The position numbers and the translations under genes are program-made. 64,000 nt of DNA from positions 2,170,001 to 2,234,000 of the forward strand of contig NZ_RHIB01000001.1 in assembly GCF_003710255.1 (NCBI RefSeq). The letters run 5' to 3'. Origin of the DNA: Alteribacter keqinensis (GTDB lineage: Bacteria > Bacillota > Bacilli > Bacillales > Salisediminibacteriaceae). The notes under the pieces were generated by a model that was not told the DNA's origin, searched no databases, and worked only from the letters and a program-made list of their open reading frames with translations. Every line of letters starts with the position of its first letter. Position 1 is the stretch's first letter. Shown one piece after another: positions 25,865 through 34,785 of this stretch.

Positions 25865-25907
25865 GGTGCCAGGCACTGTGTGACTTCTTCACACAGTGCC
25901 TGGCACC
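25865..25907. repeat. long palindrome GGTGCCAGGCAC type
   Basis: GGTGCCAGGCACTGTGTG (25865-25882) is followed by an ACTTCT loop and its complement ending CAGTGCCTGGCACC at 25907. I recall the GGTGCCAGGCAC type as a common dispersed intergenic palindrome in Bacillaceae; this is the only full copy in the window. Confidence 0.75.
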
Positions 25908-25918
25908 AACAAAGTAAA

Positions 25919-25948
25919 GGAGTATCTCCCGGTTATCGGGGATACTCC
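25919..25948 (-). terminator. intrinsic terminator of the SASP gene
   Basis: GGAGTATCTCC (25919-25929) pairs with GGGGATACTCC (25938-25948); on the minus strand it is followed by TTTACTTT. Confidence 0.8.
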
Positions 25949-25966
25949 CATCAGCCATAATATTTA

Positions 25967-26170
25967 TTATTTTTGGTACCCGCCTAGTTGTTGCTCAGCT
26001 TGTTGAACTAGACGCTTAGTGATTTCTCCACCAACGGAACCGTTAGCGCGAGATGTTGAATCCGGGCCAAGCTCGACACCGAACTCTTGAGCGATCTCGT
26101 ATTTCATTTGATCAAGAGCTTGTTGTACACCAGGGACTACTAATTGGTTAGAACTTCTGTTATTTGCCAT
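25967..26170 (-). CDS. alpha/beta-type small acid-soluble spore protein
   Basis: A 67-aa SASP that coats spore DNA and is degraded by the GPR protease at germination. The GPR cleavage region EIAQEFGV is at about residues 25-32. [22 protein letters not shown], the conserved DNA-binding block, follows. The ATG at 26170 has a strong GGGAGGTGA, giving the typical [14 protein letters not shown] start. A sigma-G-like promoter lies at 26194-26224. Position between thiI and ytcJ matches sspA in B. subtilis, but paralogues are similar, so I leave the symbol open. Confidence 0.95.
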   Translation of the reverse strand: MANNRSSNQLVVPGVQQALDQMKYEIAQEFGVELGPDSTSRANGSVGGEITKRLVQQAEQQLGGYQK

Positions 26171-26193
26171 GTTTGTCACCTCCCTTGTAACCA

Positions 26194-26224
26194 TAGAATG
26201 CTTCAAGAAGAGATTTCACATGCA
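26194..26224 (-). promoter_or_regulatory. sigma-G-type promoter of the SASP gene
   Basis: On the minus strand -35 TGCATG (26224-26219), 18-bp spacer, -10 CATTCTA (26200-26194), close to the forespore consensus TGNATA / CATACTA. Confidence 0.6.
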
Positions 26225-26264
26225 TCAGTAAGCCAACCAATTTGTGGTAATAATTTATGATCTA

Positions 26265-27482
26265 TTAAAAAAGGTCTTCAAATTCCTTGTCCAACTCTTC
26301 AGCAGATGAAAGAGTCTGTTTGTACGTCCTTTCAGCCGCATCCTCTACAAGAGCCTCAATATCGAGGTTTCCTTCGAAACGGTTTGCTTTTGTACGGTTT
26401 GGCTTTGTTTTCGTCTGAGGCGGCAGAAATATTGTGCAGCAGTCTTCATAGGGAAGAATAGATAACTCATACGTATCGATCTTCTGCGCGATATCAATGA
26501 CTTCCAGTTTATCCATGGCAACGAGAGGCCGTAATACCGGCATTGTTGTCACTTCGTTAATCGTAAACATACTGTCCAGCGTCTGGCTGGCCACCTGTCC
26601 CAGACTTTCCCCGTTAGCCAGGGCCAAAGCTTTATTTTTTGCGGCTACTTTTTCGGCGATACGAAGCATCACACGGCGCATGATGGTCATCTCGTATTCA
26701 CCCGGCACAGCTTCATGAATTTTTTTCTGAGCCTCTGTGAACGGCACAACATGAAGGGTTATTTCCGTTCCGGCATAGCGGGAGAGAACTTTTGTCAGAT
26801 CTTTTACCTTTTGAAGAGCACGCTCGTTTGTAAAAGGCGGACTGTGGAAATGAACAGCCTGGAGATCGACTCCGCGTTTGAGCATCTGGTAGCCTGCTAC
26901 AGGACTGTCAATCCCTCCTGAAAGCATCAGCATGACACGGCCGCCTGTTCCTATAGGCAGTCCCCCCGGCCCCTTGACCGTTTTACACGTAAGGTAGGTT
27001 GCCTCCTGACGGACCTCTACTTTTACTTCTACATCAGGGATATGAACATCTACTGTAATGTCACCTGTGTTTTGAAGAATATGAGATCCAAGTTCATAAT
27101 TGAGCTTTTGTGAACGAACCGGAAAAGATTTGTCAATCCGTCTGGCAGATACTTTAAACGTCCCTTCTTCATCCGGCAGGGCATCTTTAATGGCAAAAAG
27201 AGCAGCAGCCTTAATTCCATCAAGCTCATTGTCCGTTTTCAATGCTGGACTGAATGAATGAATACCGAATAAGTGCTGAAGTATGTCTGAGACACCCTGT
27301 ACATCTTCCCCATGAAGTTCAACAAACATACGCCCAAAGGAACGTTTCACTTTAACTTCCGGAAACTTCCTTAACGCGGTCCGGATATTGTGCTGAAGCC
27401 GTTTTTCAAAATGGCTGCGGTTCTTTCCTTTTAAAGAAAGCTCTGCATAACGTATTAATATATGGTCATATACTGGTTCCAT
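26265..27482 (-). CDS. thiI: tRNA 4-thiouridine synthase / thiamine thiazole sulfurtransferase ThiI
   Basis: A 405-aa enzyme with NFLD and THUMP domains (1-165) and an ATP-pyrophosphatase domain starting at [19 protein letters not shown] (the PP-loop SGGIDS). The conserved C-terminal Cys of AAA-PP ThiI is in [13 protein letters not shown]. Like Bacillus proteins it lacks the rhodanese domain of the E. coli enzyme. It adenylates tRNA U8 and takes sulfur from the partner cysteine desulfurase. Its ATG overlaps the TAA of iscS by one base (TAATG), so the pair is translationally coupled. Confidence 0.96.
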   Translation of the reverse strand: MEPVYDHILIRYAELSLKGKNRSHFEKRLQHNIRTALRKFPEVKVKRSFGRMFVELHGEDVQGVSDILQHLFGIHSFSPALKTDNELDGIKAAALFAIKDALPDEEGTFKVSARRIDKSFPVRSQKLNYELGSHILQNTGDITVDVHIPDVEVKVEVRQEATYLTCKTVKGPGGLPIGTGGRVMLMLSGGIDSPVAGYQMLKRGVDLQAVHFHSPPFTNERALQKVKDLTKVLSRYAGTEITLHVVPFTEAQKKIHEAVPGEYEMTIMRRVMLRIAEKVAAKNKALALANGESLGQVASQTLDSMFTINEVTTMPVLRPLVAMDKLEVIDIAQKIDTYELSILPYEDCCTIFLPPQTKTKPNRTKANRFEGNLDIEALVEDAAERTYKQTLSSAEELDKEFEDLF

Positions 27483-28624
27483 TATCTGTTTACCACCTTT
27501 AATAGTGAAGGAATCATTTCCTTCGTATAATCAATAAACGCTGACATTTCTTCGTTGGTATTTTCAAAAGACAAAGACACCCGGACACCGCTTGCAGCAC
27601 GCTCATAACTAAAACCACACGCCGTCAGGACTCTGCTCGGTTCCGCGAACTTCGATGAACATGCACTCTTCGTTGATACATACATGCTCTTTTCTCCATA
27701 GGATTGCACAAGAACTTCAGGCTTAAGTCCCGGCACCGAGAAATTGACAATGTGCGGCGCCCGTTCTTCAGGTGTATTGACATAGACACCATCAATGGAC
27801 TTCAGTTCTTCGATGAGGCGTTCCGACATCCGGTAAAGCTCTTTTGTTCGTTTAACTGCAGCATCCTGTGTCATTCTGAGGGCTTTTACCATTGCTGTTG
27901 CCCCCGCAACGTTTTCAGTGCCGGCACGCATTTGATGTTCCTGGCTCCCACCTTTAAATATAGGTGAGAGTTTGGTTCCTGCTCTCGCATACAAAAGCCC
28001 TGTTCCCTTCAATCCGTGGAACTTATGGGACGAAAAGGAACAGAAATCCACTTTCGCATTCTTCAGGTGAAGAGGAACCTTCCCCACACCCTGAACATGG
28101 TCTACATGAAAAAGGACTTTAGGATGGTTTAGTAAAAAGTTGCCGATCTGTTCAACCGGATTGATGGAACCAAGCTCATTATTTACATGGAGAAGAGAAA
28201 CAAGAACCGTTTCGTGCCCTACTGCTTGTTTTACATCATCCAGGCTTACGATGCCTTTGTTATTTACCGGAAGATAGGTGACATTAAAGCCTTCCTGTTC
28301 CAGCTGCCTGAAGGTTTCGTAACTTGAAGGATGCTCTGCTTCAGAGGTAATAAGATGCCTGCCCCTTGACCGGTGCTGATAGGCCGTACCTTTTATCGCA
28401 AGGTTGTTGCTTTCTGTTCCACCAGATGTAAACAGGACCTCTTTAAAATCAACATTCAAAAGGCTTGCTGCACGTTCACGTGTCTGGACGAGAAGCCTTT
28501 CCGCCTGTTTTCCTCCAGGGTGCAGCGAAGAAGGGTTGCCAAAAAAGTCCACAGATACCTTTGCAAACGTCTCTACCACTTCGGGATATGGACGTGTGGT
28601 GGCACTGTTATCAAAATAAATCAT
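27482..28624 (-). CDS. nifZ: cysteine desulfurase, ThiI partner (IscS/NifZ type)
   Basis: A 380-aa PLP enzyme releasing sulfur from cysteine to form a persulfide. The N terminus [21 protein letters not shown]-binding Lys in [12 protein letters not shown] (about residue 202) and the active Cys in STKSACSSK (about residue 320) are present. By position upstream of and coupled to thiI it corresponds to B. subtilis NifZ, which serves thiolation of tRNA U8. Iron-sulfur use is not excluded. Confidence 0.93.
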   Translation of the reverse strand: MIYFDNSATTRPYPEVVETFAKVSVDFFGNPSSLHPGGKQAERLLVQTRERAASLLNVDFKEVLFTSGGTESNNLAIKGTAYQHRSRGRHLITSEAEHPSSYETFRQLEQEGFNVTYLPVNNKGIVSLDDVKQAVGHETVLVSLLHVNNELGSINPVEQIGNFLLNHPKVLFHVDHVQGVGKVPLHLKNAKVDFCSFSSHKFHGLKGTGLLYARAGTKLSPIFKGGSQEHQMRAGTENVAGATAMVKALRMTQDAAVKRTKELYRMSERLIEELKSIDGVYVNTPEERAPHIVNFSVPGLKPEVLVQSYGEKSMYVSTKSACSSKFAEPSRVLTACGFSYERAASGVRVSLSFENTNEEMSAFIDYTKEMIPSLLKVVNR

Positions 28625-29026
28625 TTATTGTTAACTCCTTTTAAGTACAAGTGAGATAAACGTATACTCCCCAACAGCTTATCATATCATAACCCTTAGG
28701 CTTTTTTAATCCGCTTTGTTAATTTCGGAGTCATTTCTGCTCGCGGTTAATCCTCAGGGATCGGGCTTGCCTTTGCGGCTTCCCGGCAATCACTACTAAT
28801 ATGGAACCACCGGACTTTAACAAAGCCTTTACATTAAACACCGGGTATTCTTTTTAAAATACGTAAAATCCTCTTACTATCATACAAAACCTGACGCGTC
28901 TGTCCAGGATCAGTTTACCCCGGTTGTTCATGTTTGTTCCCTGAAAAGCCGGACAGTCCGACCTTAATTCCCCGCTTCAACTGTATATCTGCCACCATAA
29001 AATAAAAATTCTTTTAATTTTAACTG
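28625..29026. other. intergenic stretch between iscS and brnQ promoter
   Basis: About 400 bp between divergent genes. It holds the upstream region of iscS and weak palindromic pieces (for example around 28735-28795, GGGCTTGCCTTTGCGG) that may be decayed repeats. No gene or clear element was seen. Confidence 0.4.
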
Positions 29027-29054
29027 TTTACAACATTCGACTTTATGATAAAAT
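29027..29054 (+). promoter_or_regulatory. predicted promoter of brnQ
   Basis: TTTACA (29027-29032), 16-bp spacer, TAAAAT (29049-29054) with an extended TGA in front. A short hairpin GGCTTT/AAAGCC follows in the leader. Confidence 0.55.
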
Positions 29055-29131
29055 TACGTTTGGCTTTATTGCTTTAAAGCCCAAACTAAATGATTTACCA
29101 ATGTGATCGTTAACTCCAGGAGGTTTCATCC

Positions 29132-30439
29132 ATGAATAAGAAAACGCTTACAAATAAGGAAACAGTTGCCATCGGCCTGATGATGTTTGCCCTGTTTCTT
29201 GGCGCCGGGAATCTTATCTTCCCTCCAGCACTCGGACAACAGGCTGGTACCGCAGTATGGACTGCCATTATAGGCTTTCTCGTTACAGGAGTCGGACTGC
29301 CTATACTCGCGATCGTCGCTATTGCAAAGTCCGGGGGAGATTTACAGAAAGTTTCAAACAAAGTAAGTCCGGCTTTCGGCTTATTTTTTCCATTGGTCGT
29401 TTATTTAGCAATCGGCCCATTATTCGGTATCCCCAGAACTGGGAGTGTCGCTTTTGAAATCGGGGCCACACCGTACACCGGTGAAGGGGCCCAGACCCTC
29501 CTGCTCTTTATCTTTACACTTGTTTTCTTCGGAGTAAGCTACTGGCTGTCCCTTAACCCGTCCAAGCTTGTTTCACGGCTTGGGAAGTATTTGACACCGG
29601 CACTTGTTATCCTATTAACAGTCCTTGCTTTAAACGGCTTCCTAAACCCGGTAGGTTCGATACAGGAGCCATCAGAAGGCTATACCCAGTTTCCATTCTT
29701 TAAAGGATTCCTGGAAGGCTATTTAACGATGGACGCCATTGCGGCACTTGTTTTCGGTATTGTCGTCATCTCCAGAATGAAGGAACACGGTGTTACCGAA
29801 CCAAAGGAAGTCGCAAGAAAAGCCGTGCATGTGGGGCTGATAGCCGGAAGCGGACTGGCACTTGTCTATTTTTCCCTTTCCTATCTGGGGGCTACCAGCG
29901 TAAGTGAAATCGGTATGATGGATAACGGGGGGCTGATTCTCACTGCCGTTTCCAGAATGCTATTAGGGGAAACAGGCGTTGTACTGTTGTCCTTTGTTAT
30001 CGTTATTGCCTGTTTAACGACTTCTGTCGGCCTGATCTCTGCGTTCGGTGAATATTTAAAACGTGTGGCTCCCCGGGTTCCATATCCGGTTACTACAGGG
30101 ATCATCGCCTTATTCAGTCTTCTCATGGCTAATATGGGACTTACACAGTTGATTGCTTTTTCACTGCCGATGCTCATTATGATTTATCCCATAGCCATCG
30201 TGCTGATTGTTTTCGTATTGATCGACCGCATCTTCGGCCAAAAAGCCGCCGTGTATAAGGGAGCTGTTATCGGAGCCGCATTGATCAGTGTACCAGAAGG
30301 ACTGATTACAGCCGGAATCTTTGCTGAACCCCTGACTTCAGTACTCTCTATACTGCCATTCTTTGAAATGGGTATCGGATGGGTCATCCCTGCTACAGCA
30401 GGCGCTGTGATAGGGTGGTTCTTTTCAGCGGAAAAATAA
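29132..30439 (+). CDS. brnQ: branched-chain amino acid transport carrier (BrnQ/BraB)
   Basis: A 435-aa integral membrane protein of the LIVCS family importing Leu/Ile/Val with Na+ or H+. About 12 hydrophobic segments run through the whole sequence. The conserved GLMMFALFLGAGNLIFPPALGQQAG start (residues about 14-38) and GIPRTGSVAFEIG are present. Strong CAGGAGG lies 9 bases before the ATG. The terminator is at 30453. In B. subtilis the corresponding gene (braB) lies in the same place between nifZ and ezrA. An AT-rich palindromic stretch near 29006-29020 faintly resembles a CodY site, but I would not call it. Confidence 0.94.
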   Translation: MNKKTLTNKETVAIGLMMFALFLGAGNLIFPPALGQQAGTAVWTAIIGFLVTGVGLPILAIVAIAKSGGDLQKVSNKVSPAFGLFFPLVVYLAIGPLFGIPRTGSVAFEIGATPYTGEGAQTLLLFIFTLVFFGVSYWLSLNPSKLVSRLGKYLTPALVILLTVLALNGFLNPVGSIQEPSEGYTQFPFFKGFLEGYLTMDAIAALVFGIVVISRMKEHGVTEPKEVARKAVHVGLIAGSGLALVYFSLSYLGATSVSEIGMMDNGGLILTAVSRMLLGETGVVLLSFVIVIACLTTSVGLISAFGEYLKRVAPRVPYPVTTGIIALFSLLMANMGLTQLIAFSLPMLIMIYPIAIVLIVFVLIDRIFGQKAAVYKGAVIGAALISVPEGLITAGIFAEPLTSVLSILPFFEMGIGWVIPATAGAVIGWFFSAEK

Positions 30440-30452
30440 TTTAATTCTTTCA

Positions 30453-30496
30453 GGGCTGTACCGGAAGTAAACAACTTCGCGGTACAGCCTTTTGTT
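30453..30496 (+). terminator. intrinsic terminator of brnQ
   Basis: GGCTGTACCG pairs with CGGTACAGCC, with GAAGT/ACTTC inside, followed by TTTTGTT. Confidence 0.85.
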
Positions 30497-30636
30497 ATTT
30501 ATTACACCCTTTTCGAGGCAGGTAAAGCCTTTCGATTTCCAAGAGTGGGACTGAGGCTCTTCAGCTGAAGCTCTAGGGTTTAAAAATACTCCACGACCTT
30601 AGGACCAGCAATGGTTAATCGTTGAATTTTAAACAG

Positions 30637-30667
30637 CAAAAAACCGAGTGTGATGTTACACACTCGG
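30637..30667 (-). terminator. intrinsic terminator of ezrA overlapping its stop codon
   Basis: On the minus strand CCGAGTGTG (within the last ezrA codons), TAACAT loop containing the stop, CACACTCGG, then TTTTTTG. Confidence 0.85.
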
Positions 30668-32359
30668 CTGTAATGATTCTTCTCTTTGAACACGTTCCAG
30701 GACGTCTGGGTCTACCGGCCGGATCGCTTTTACACTCAATTCGAGAGCTTCTTCATACTGATAGTTGCGAAAGGCTTCCTCTGCCTGAAGCAGGAGAATA
30801 TTTAACCTGTCATCCTTCCTTCTAAAACGATTTCCATACTGGATAACCCGCTCAGCAAGCGTCGCTTTCTCAATAAGGTCGTTCAGCACCGCCATAAAGT
30901 TTTCGATATGGACGTGCGCCTTATCTACATGGTGAGTCACTTCATCAATGGATAACGGAACTTCATCAAGTTTATTTGAAGCCTGAATGAAGTACTCTTC
31001 AGCTGTATCCATTTCCTTTAAGATATCTTTCGGGAGACCGGGGATGTTGCTCTTTTGAAGCTTCTTCTGCCCGCTGATCAGTTTCTGCTTGAGCTCCCTT
31101 AACGTTTCTTCTGCTTTTCGCTCATCACTTCTCATTTCTTCAAGAACCTCTTTAGCATGGAGAAGTTCCGCTTCCCCTGCTTCAAGCTTTTCTTTAAAGT
31201 CTGTAACCATCTTGCGTAAAGCGGTATAGGACTGCTTTTGATTCTCAATGTAATCTTCAATCATCATAAACTGCTGAATGATTTCCTTCACTGTTTTTTC
31301 CAGTTTAAAGTGAGCTTTATACTCATCTTCAGTGAGGCGGTAGGTCATCTTTACTTCTTCTGTTTCAACAAGCAGCTGCTGGAAGTGCTCCGGAAGCAGG
31401 TCCACACGCCTTGCCAGCTCATGAACTTCCTGGGTTACTACCTGTTTGGAGAGGGCTTCGTATTCAAGCGTCTCATATATCCCGTCAATTTCAGACTGGA
31501 TCGCAGCAACCGGTTCTTTCACTTCTTCAACCTTCACATCGTACAAAAGATCGATAAGCTGATCGAGTTCCTGCTTCATTTTTGTAGTCTGACTTGTGAA
31601 GCCAAAATGTTCAATGGCAAATCCCTTCTCTTCCATCTCTTTGAGACCGAGGGAAAGCTCAGTAAGCTGTTTTGGAAGGTCCTTTTCAATAAGAACGAGA
31701 TAAGGAGGCACTTCTTCAATCAGGGAATTGATATGCTGAAGAGATTCTTTCATCTCTTCGAGGGTTTCTCTTGCAAGAAGATAATTGCCTTTTGCAGTAT
31801 GCTCTGCAAATGCATCGAAAGTCCCATGAACATCTTTCATCATCTGATCAAGTTTACCGCCTGCATCTCCAAGAGTGCTGCGCTTCATCCACAGTTTCTT
31901 TTTGGTTTCATCATAGTAGTTCTGGACTTCACTGATTTCTTCTCTGTTTCTTTCCTCGCTCTCAACCAGTTCATCAATTTCTTTAATCATGTTTTTCATA
32001 TGTGTCTCAATCGCGAGGAGCGTATAATCCACTTCGACCATCAGCTTTTTTGCTTTTCTGAAGCGGTACCTGTTCGCTGATTCTTCAATATCAAACAGCT
32101 TTTCTTCTACATCCGGAAGCTGTTTTGTAACAATATCATCCCACTCCGAACGCCATGCTTCAAAACGTTGCTCAGTCTCTCCGGACATGGTAAGCCCCTT
32201 GATTTTAGAGATCTCCTCTGAAACCGGCTCATTCATAATTTTCATTTTCCATTGTTCAAGCCTGTCAACTTCCTTGTATATCTTTTTTCTTGAAACCGCT
32301 CCGATAATAACGGCCAGAATGATTAATCCGATAAGAGAATAAATAACTGGAGCTGTCAT
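30656..32359 (-). CDS. ezrA: septation ring formation regulator EzrA
   Basis: A 567-aa protein with one N-terminal transmembrane helix (residues about 5-24, VIYSLIGLIILAVIIGAVS) and a long cytoplasmic part made of spectrin-like coiled coils. A C-terminal EEALELSVKAIRPVDPDVLERV motif, the conserved QNR-type patch, is close to the expected form. It restrains and spaces FtsZ rings in low-GC Gram-positives. The ATG at 32359 has AGAGGAGG 6-8 bases upstream; an earlier start lacks one. Length matches B. subtilis EzrA (562). The stop codon lies inside its own terminator hairpin. Confidence 0.96.
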   Translation of the reverse strand: MTAPVIYSLIGLIILAVIIGAVSRKKIYKEVDRLEQWKMKIMNEPVSEEISKIKGLTMSGETEQRFEAWRSEWDDIVTKQLPDVEEKLFDIEESANRYRFRKAKKLMVEVDYTLLAIETHMKNMIKEIDELVESEERNREEISEVQNYYDETKKKLWMKRSTLGDAGGKLDQMMKDVHGTFDAFAEHTAKGNYLLARETLEEMKESLQHINSLIEEVPPYLVLIEKDLPKQLTELSLGLKEMEEKGFAIEHFGFTSQTTKMKQELDQLIDLLYDVKVEEVKEPVAAIQSEIDGIYETLEYEALSKQVVTQEVHELARRVDLLPEHFQQLLVETEEVKMTYRLTEDEYKAHFKLEKTVKEIIQQFMMIEDYIENQKQSYTALRKMVTDFKEKLEAGEAELLHAKEVLEEMRSDERKAEETLRELKQKLISGQKKLQKSNIPGLPKDILKEMDTAEEYFIQASNKLDEVPLSIDEVTHHVDKAHVHIENFMAVLNDLIEKATLAERVIQYGNRFRRKDDRLNILLLQAEEAFRNYQYEEALELSVKAIRPVDPDVLERVQREESLQPSV

Positions 32360-32618
32360 AGGGAACCTCCTCTGTAAGTCGTAATTATGTAAGAACGTCT
32401 GTTGTAAGGCGTCCATTTTGATTTATAATAGAACCAGGATTTTGTCGAAAAAAAGCTGCCTCCCCTGGCCGCAGGTTGAAGTAAGCGTCTATGTTCCTTA
32501 TAATATCATGGAAAAATATATATTTGAGCGATTTTATTGGATTTTTTTTAGTTCTTTCTGACTTTTTTATTTAAAGCGACATAATACGGGATAATCCAAC
32601 AATGAGGTGAATAAAACC

Positions 32619-33449
32619 ATGATCGAGTATGATGGACACGTCCACAGCCCGTTCTGTCCCCACGGAACAAAAGATACGTTTGAAGACTATATAAAACAGG
32701 CGGTTAAACTGGGCTGTAAAGGGATGACCTTTACTGAGCACGCTCCTCTTCCACCATCCTTTGACGACCCTGTCCCAGATAAAGACAGTGCAATGGATCT
32801 TTCAGATCTGAATCACTACATTACTGAGCTTCAAAACCTCAAGGAGAAATATAAGAACGAACTCGATATCCGGATTGGACTGGAAGTGGACTACATTGAA
32901 GCCTATGAAGAAGAAACGCGGCTGTTTCTTAATGAAGTCGGTCCTGTTCTTGACGACGCCATATTATCGGTCCATTTCCTTAAGATCAATGATCGGTATA
33001 CGTGCCTTGATTACTCACCCGGTATGTTTAATGAAGCCATCACAGCTTCAGGATCTCTCGAAGCTGTCTATGACCGGTATTTTTCAACCGTACTTTCCTC
33101 CATTAAAGCCGATTTAGGAAGCTATAAACCTAATCGCATCGGACACATCACACTCGTAAAAAAGTTTCAAAAGCGATTTCCAGCTTCCTTTCCATGCCTT
33201 CAAAAAGTCCTGCCCATTCTGACGGAAGTGAAAAAGCACAGCATGACCCTTGATGTAAACGGGGCTGGATTCATAAAACCTCTCTGCGGTGAAAGCTACC
33301 CTTCATCCGATGTCCTGAGGAAGGCTGCAGAGATGAAGATCCCATGTGTATACGGCTCTGATTCCCATTCGTACAAACAGCTTGGGTCAGGTTATGTAAA
33401 ATTAAAGGACCAGGTGCCACTCACTCCCCCGGCTGTTTATCCGGAGTGA
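32619..33449 (+). CDS. hisJ: histidinol-phosphatase (PHP family)
   Basis: A 276-aa PHP-domain metal phosphatase, step 8 of histidine synthesis. The metal ligands are visible: DGHVHSPFCPHG (residues 5-16), FTEHAPLP (about 39-46), GLEVDYIE (about 85-92), ILSVHFL and YGSDSHSYK near the C terminus. The ATG at 32619 is 9 bases after GAGGTG; the GTG at 32607 overlaps that site. Its 3' end overlaps the convergent refZ gene by 13 bp, an arrangement also seen as hisJ-yttP neighbours in Bacillus. Confidence 0.93.
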   Translation: MIEYDGHVHSPFCPHGTKDTFEDYIKQAVKLGCKGMTFTEHAPLPPSFDDPVPDKDSAMDLSDLNHYITELQNLKEKYKNELDIRIGLEVDYIEAYEEETRLFLNEVGPVLDDAILSVHFLKINDRYTCLDYSPGMFNEAITASGSLEAVYDRYFSTVLSSIKADLGSYKPNRIGHITLVKKFQKRFPASFPCLQKVLPILTEVKKHSMTLDVNGAGFIKPLCGESYPSSDVLRKAAEMKIPCVYGSDSHSYKQLGSGYVKLKDQVPLTPPAVYPE

Positions 33450-34081
33450 TGATCCTTTAGTTCTTTTGGAATTTCCCCATGATACAAAGGAGACAGCCAC
33501 CTGGTAATCTCCTGATAATACCGGTTCAGGAAGTGACTTTCGTGAGGCATTAAATGATAAACCTCCCGTATATACTGGGGATGAAGAAATGGGAGAATGA
33601 GCATTCCCCGGAATTGAAGAATCCAGAAATCATTCGGCGGATGACGAAACTCTCCTTTTTCAAATCCTGTTTTAATAATTCTCTTATACAGAGACTTCTC
33701 CTTCGTCAGATACGTTGTCATAAGCTCCCTCACCAAGGTTGTATCCAGGGTGATTTCCCGGTGGACAAAGCGGGCAAGGTGGTGCCTCCGCTGTTGATAG
33801 GACAGAACATCCCAGACAGCTGAAAGCAAGGCTGCTCCGGCACCGGTCTGGTCAATATGACCGGTATGTCTTTCTATGGATTCTACAAACCCCTCCAGAA
33901 AGTCTGTCATCAAATGTTCCAGAAGCCCTTGCTTACTTCCAAAGTAATAGGAGATCAAAGCGACATTGGCATCAGCTTTAGCCGCTATATCTCTAACGGA
34001 TGTGCCTGCATATCCCTGGACATTGAATAAATCGATGGCTGCTTTTACAACCTTTTCTTTAGACGCCTTTCTCGATGGCAC
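33437..34081 (-). CDS. refZ: RefZ, TetR-family regulator of FtsZ
   Basis: A 214-aa TetR-family protein. The N-terminal HTH is DIAAKADANVALISYYFGSK (residues about 27-46). The rest is a helical ligand/dimer domain with RRHHLARFVHREITLDTTLVRELM and FLHPQYIREVYHLMPHE, both close to B. subtilis RefZ (YttP, 207 aa). There it binds chromosomal sites and inhibits FtsZ at the onset of sporulation. Convergent with and overlapping hisJ by 13 bp. Upstream, an AT-rich region to 34244 separates it from ytsP. Confidence 0.92.
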   Translation of the reverse strand: MPSRKASKEKVVKAAIDLFNVQGYAGTSVRDIAAKADANVALISYYFGSKQGLLEHLMTDFLEGFVESIERHTGHIDQTGAGAALLSAVWDVLSYQQRRHHLARFVHREITLDTTLVRELMTTYLTKEKSLYKRIIKTGFEKGEFRHPPNDFWILQFRGMLILPFLHPQYIREVYHLMPHESHFLNRYYQEITRWLSPLYHGEIPKELKDHHSG

Positions 34082-34244
34082 GGATGATCACTCCAGACAT
34101 TAACCAAAATTTCCTTATTATATCGTAATTCGAATAAAGGAGACAAAATTCCTGCTAAATCGATAAGCCTTTCTTTACAAAGGGCTTATCTTTTATGATA
34201 TACTTTACAAAATTTCAAGTTGAGATGATTCAGGAGGGGTCACA

Positions 34245-34724
34245 TTGTTTCAGTCAACCGCTTATCAGGGTTCTCTCGAGAACCAGTATGACACGTTAAT
34301 TATGCAGCTGAAAGGATTGTTGTATGACGAAGAAGACCTCATCGCAAATCTGAGTAATGCTTCTGCTTTGCTTAACCAGTTTCTCACTGAGGTAAACTGG
34401 GTGGGCTTTTACCTCTGGAAAGAGGATGAGCTTGTTTTGGGACCTTTTCAGGGTCTTCCTGCCTGTGTGCGGATTAAAAAAGGCAAAGGCGTATGCGGCA
34501 CTTCCGCCGAAGAGCAGAAAGTGATGCGTGTCGATGATGTTCATGCTTTCCCGGGGCATATTGCCTGCGATGCGGCATCACAATCTGAAATCGTACTGCC
34601 GTTAGTGAAAGATGGAAAGCTCATTGGTCTCCTTGATATTGACAGTCCTGTTAAGTCGCGTTTCAGTGAGGAAGATGAAGTACAGCTCACCAGATTTGTA
34701 AAAGAGCTTGTAGATAACCTCTGA
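34245..34724 (+). CDS. ytsP: free methionine-(R)-sulfoxide reductase (GAF domain, YtsP)
   Basis: A 159-aa GAF-domain protein of the fRMsr/MsrC type, reducing free Met-R-O. The three typical cysteines are present: GLPACVRIKKGKGVCGTSA (about 75-93) and GHIACDAASQSEIVLP (about 105-120). The start is a TTG at 34245 with CAGGAGGGG 6 bases before it. It sits upstream of dgcP in opposite orientation; a shared terminator lies between. Confidence 0.93.
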   Translation: MFQSTAYQGSLENQYDTLIMQLKGLLYDEEDLIANLSNASALLNQFLTEVNWVGFYLWKEDELVLGPFQGLPACVRIKKGKGVCGTSAEEQKVMRVDDVHAFPGHIACDAASQSEIVLPLVKDGKLIGLLDIDSPVKSRFSEEDEVQLTRFVKELVDNL

Positions 34725-34746
34725 AGAACTAACCCGCTGCACTCAT

Positions 34747-34785
34747 AATGAAGAGGATGTTCCTTTATCAGGAGCATCCTCATTT
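34747..34785. terminator. bidirectional terminator between ytsP and dgcP
   Basis: GAGGATG pairs with CATCCTC, with TCCT/AGGA inside, and is followed by ATTTTTATT; an A-rich side faces ytsP. Confidence 0.8.
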
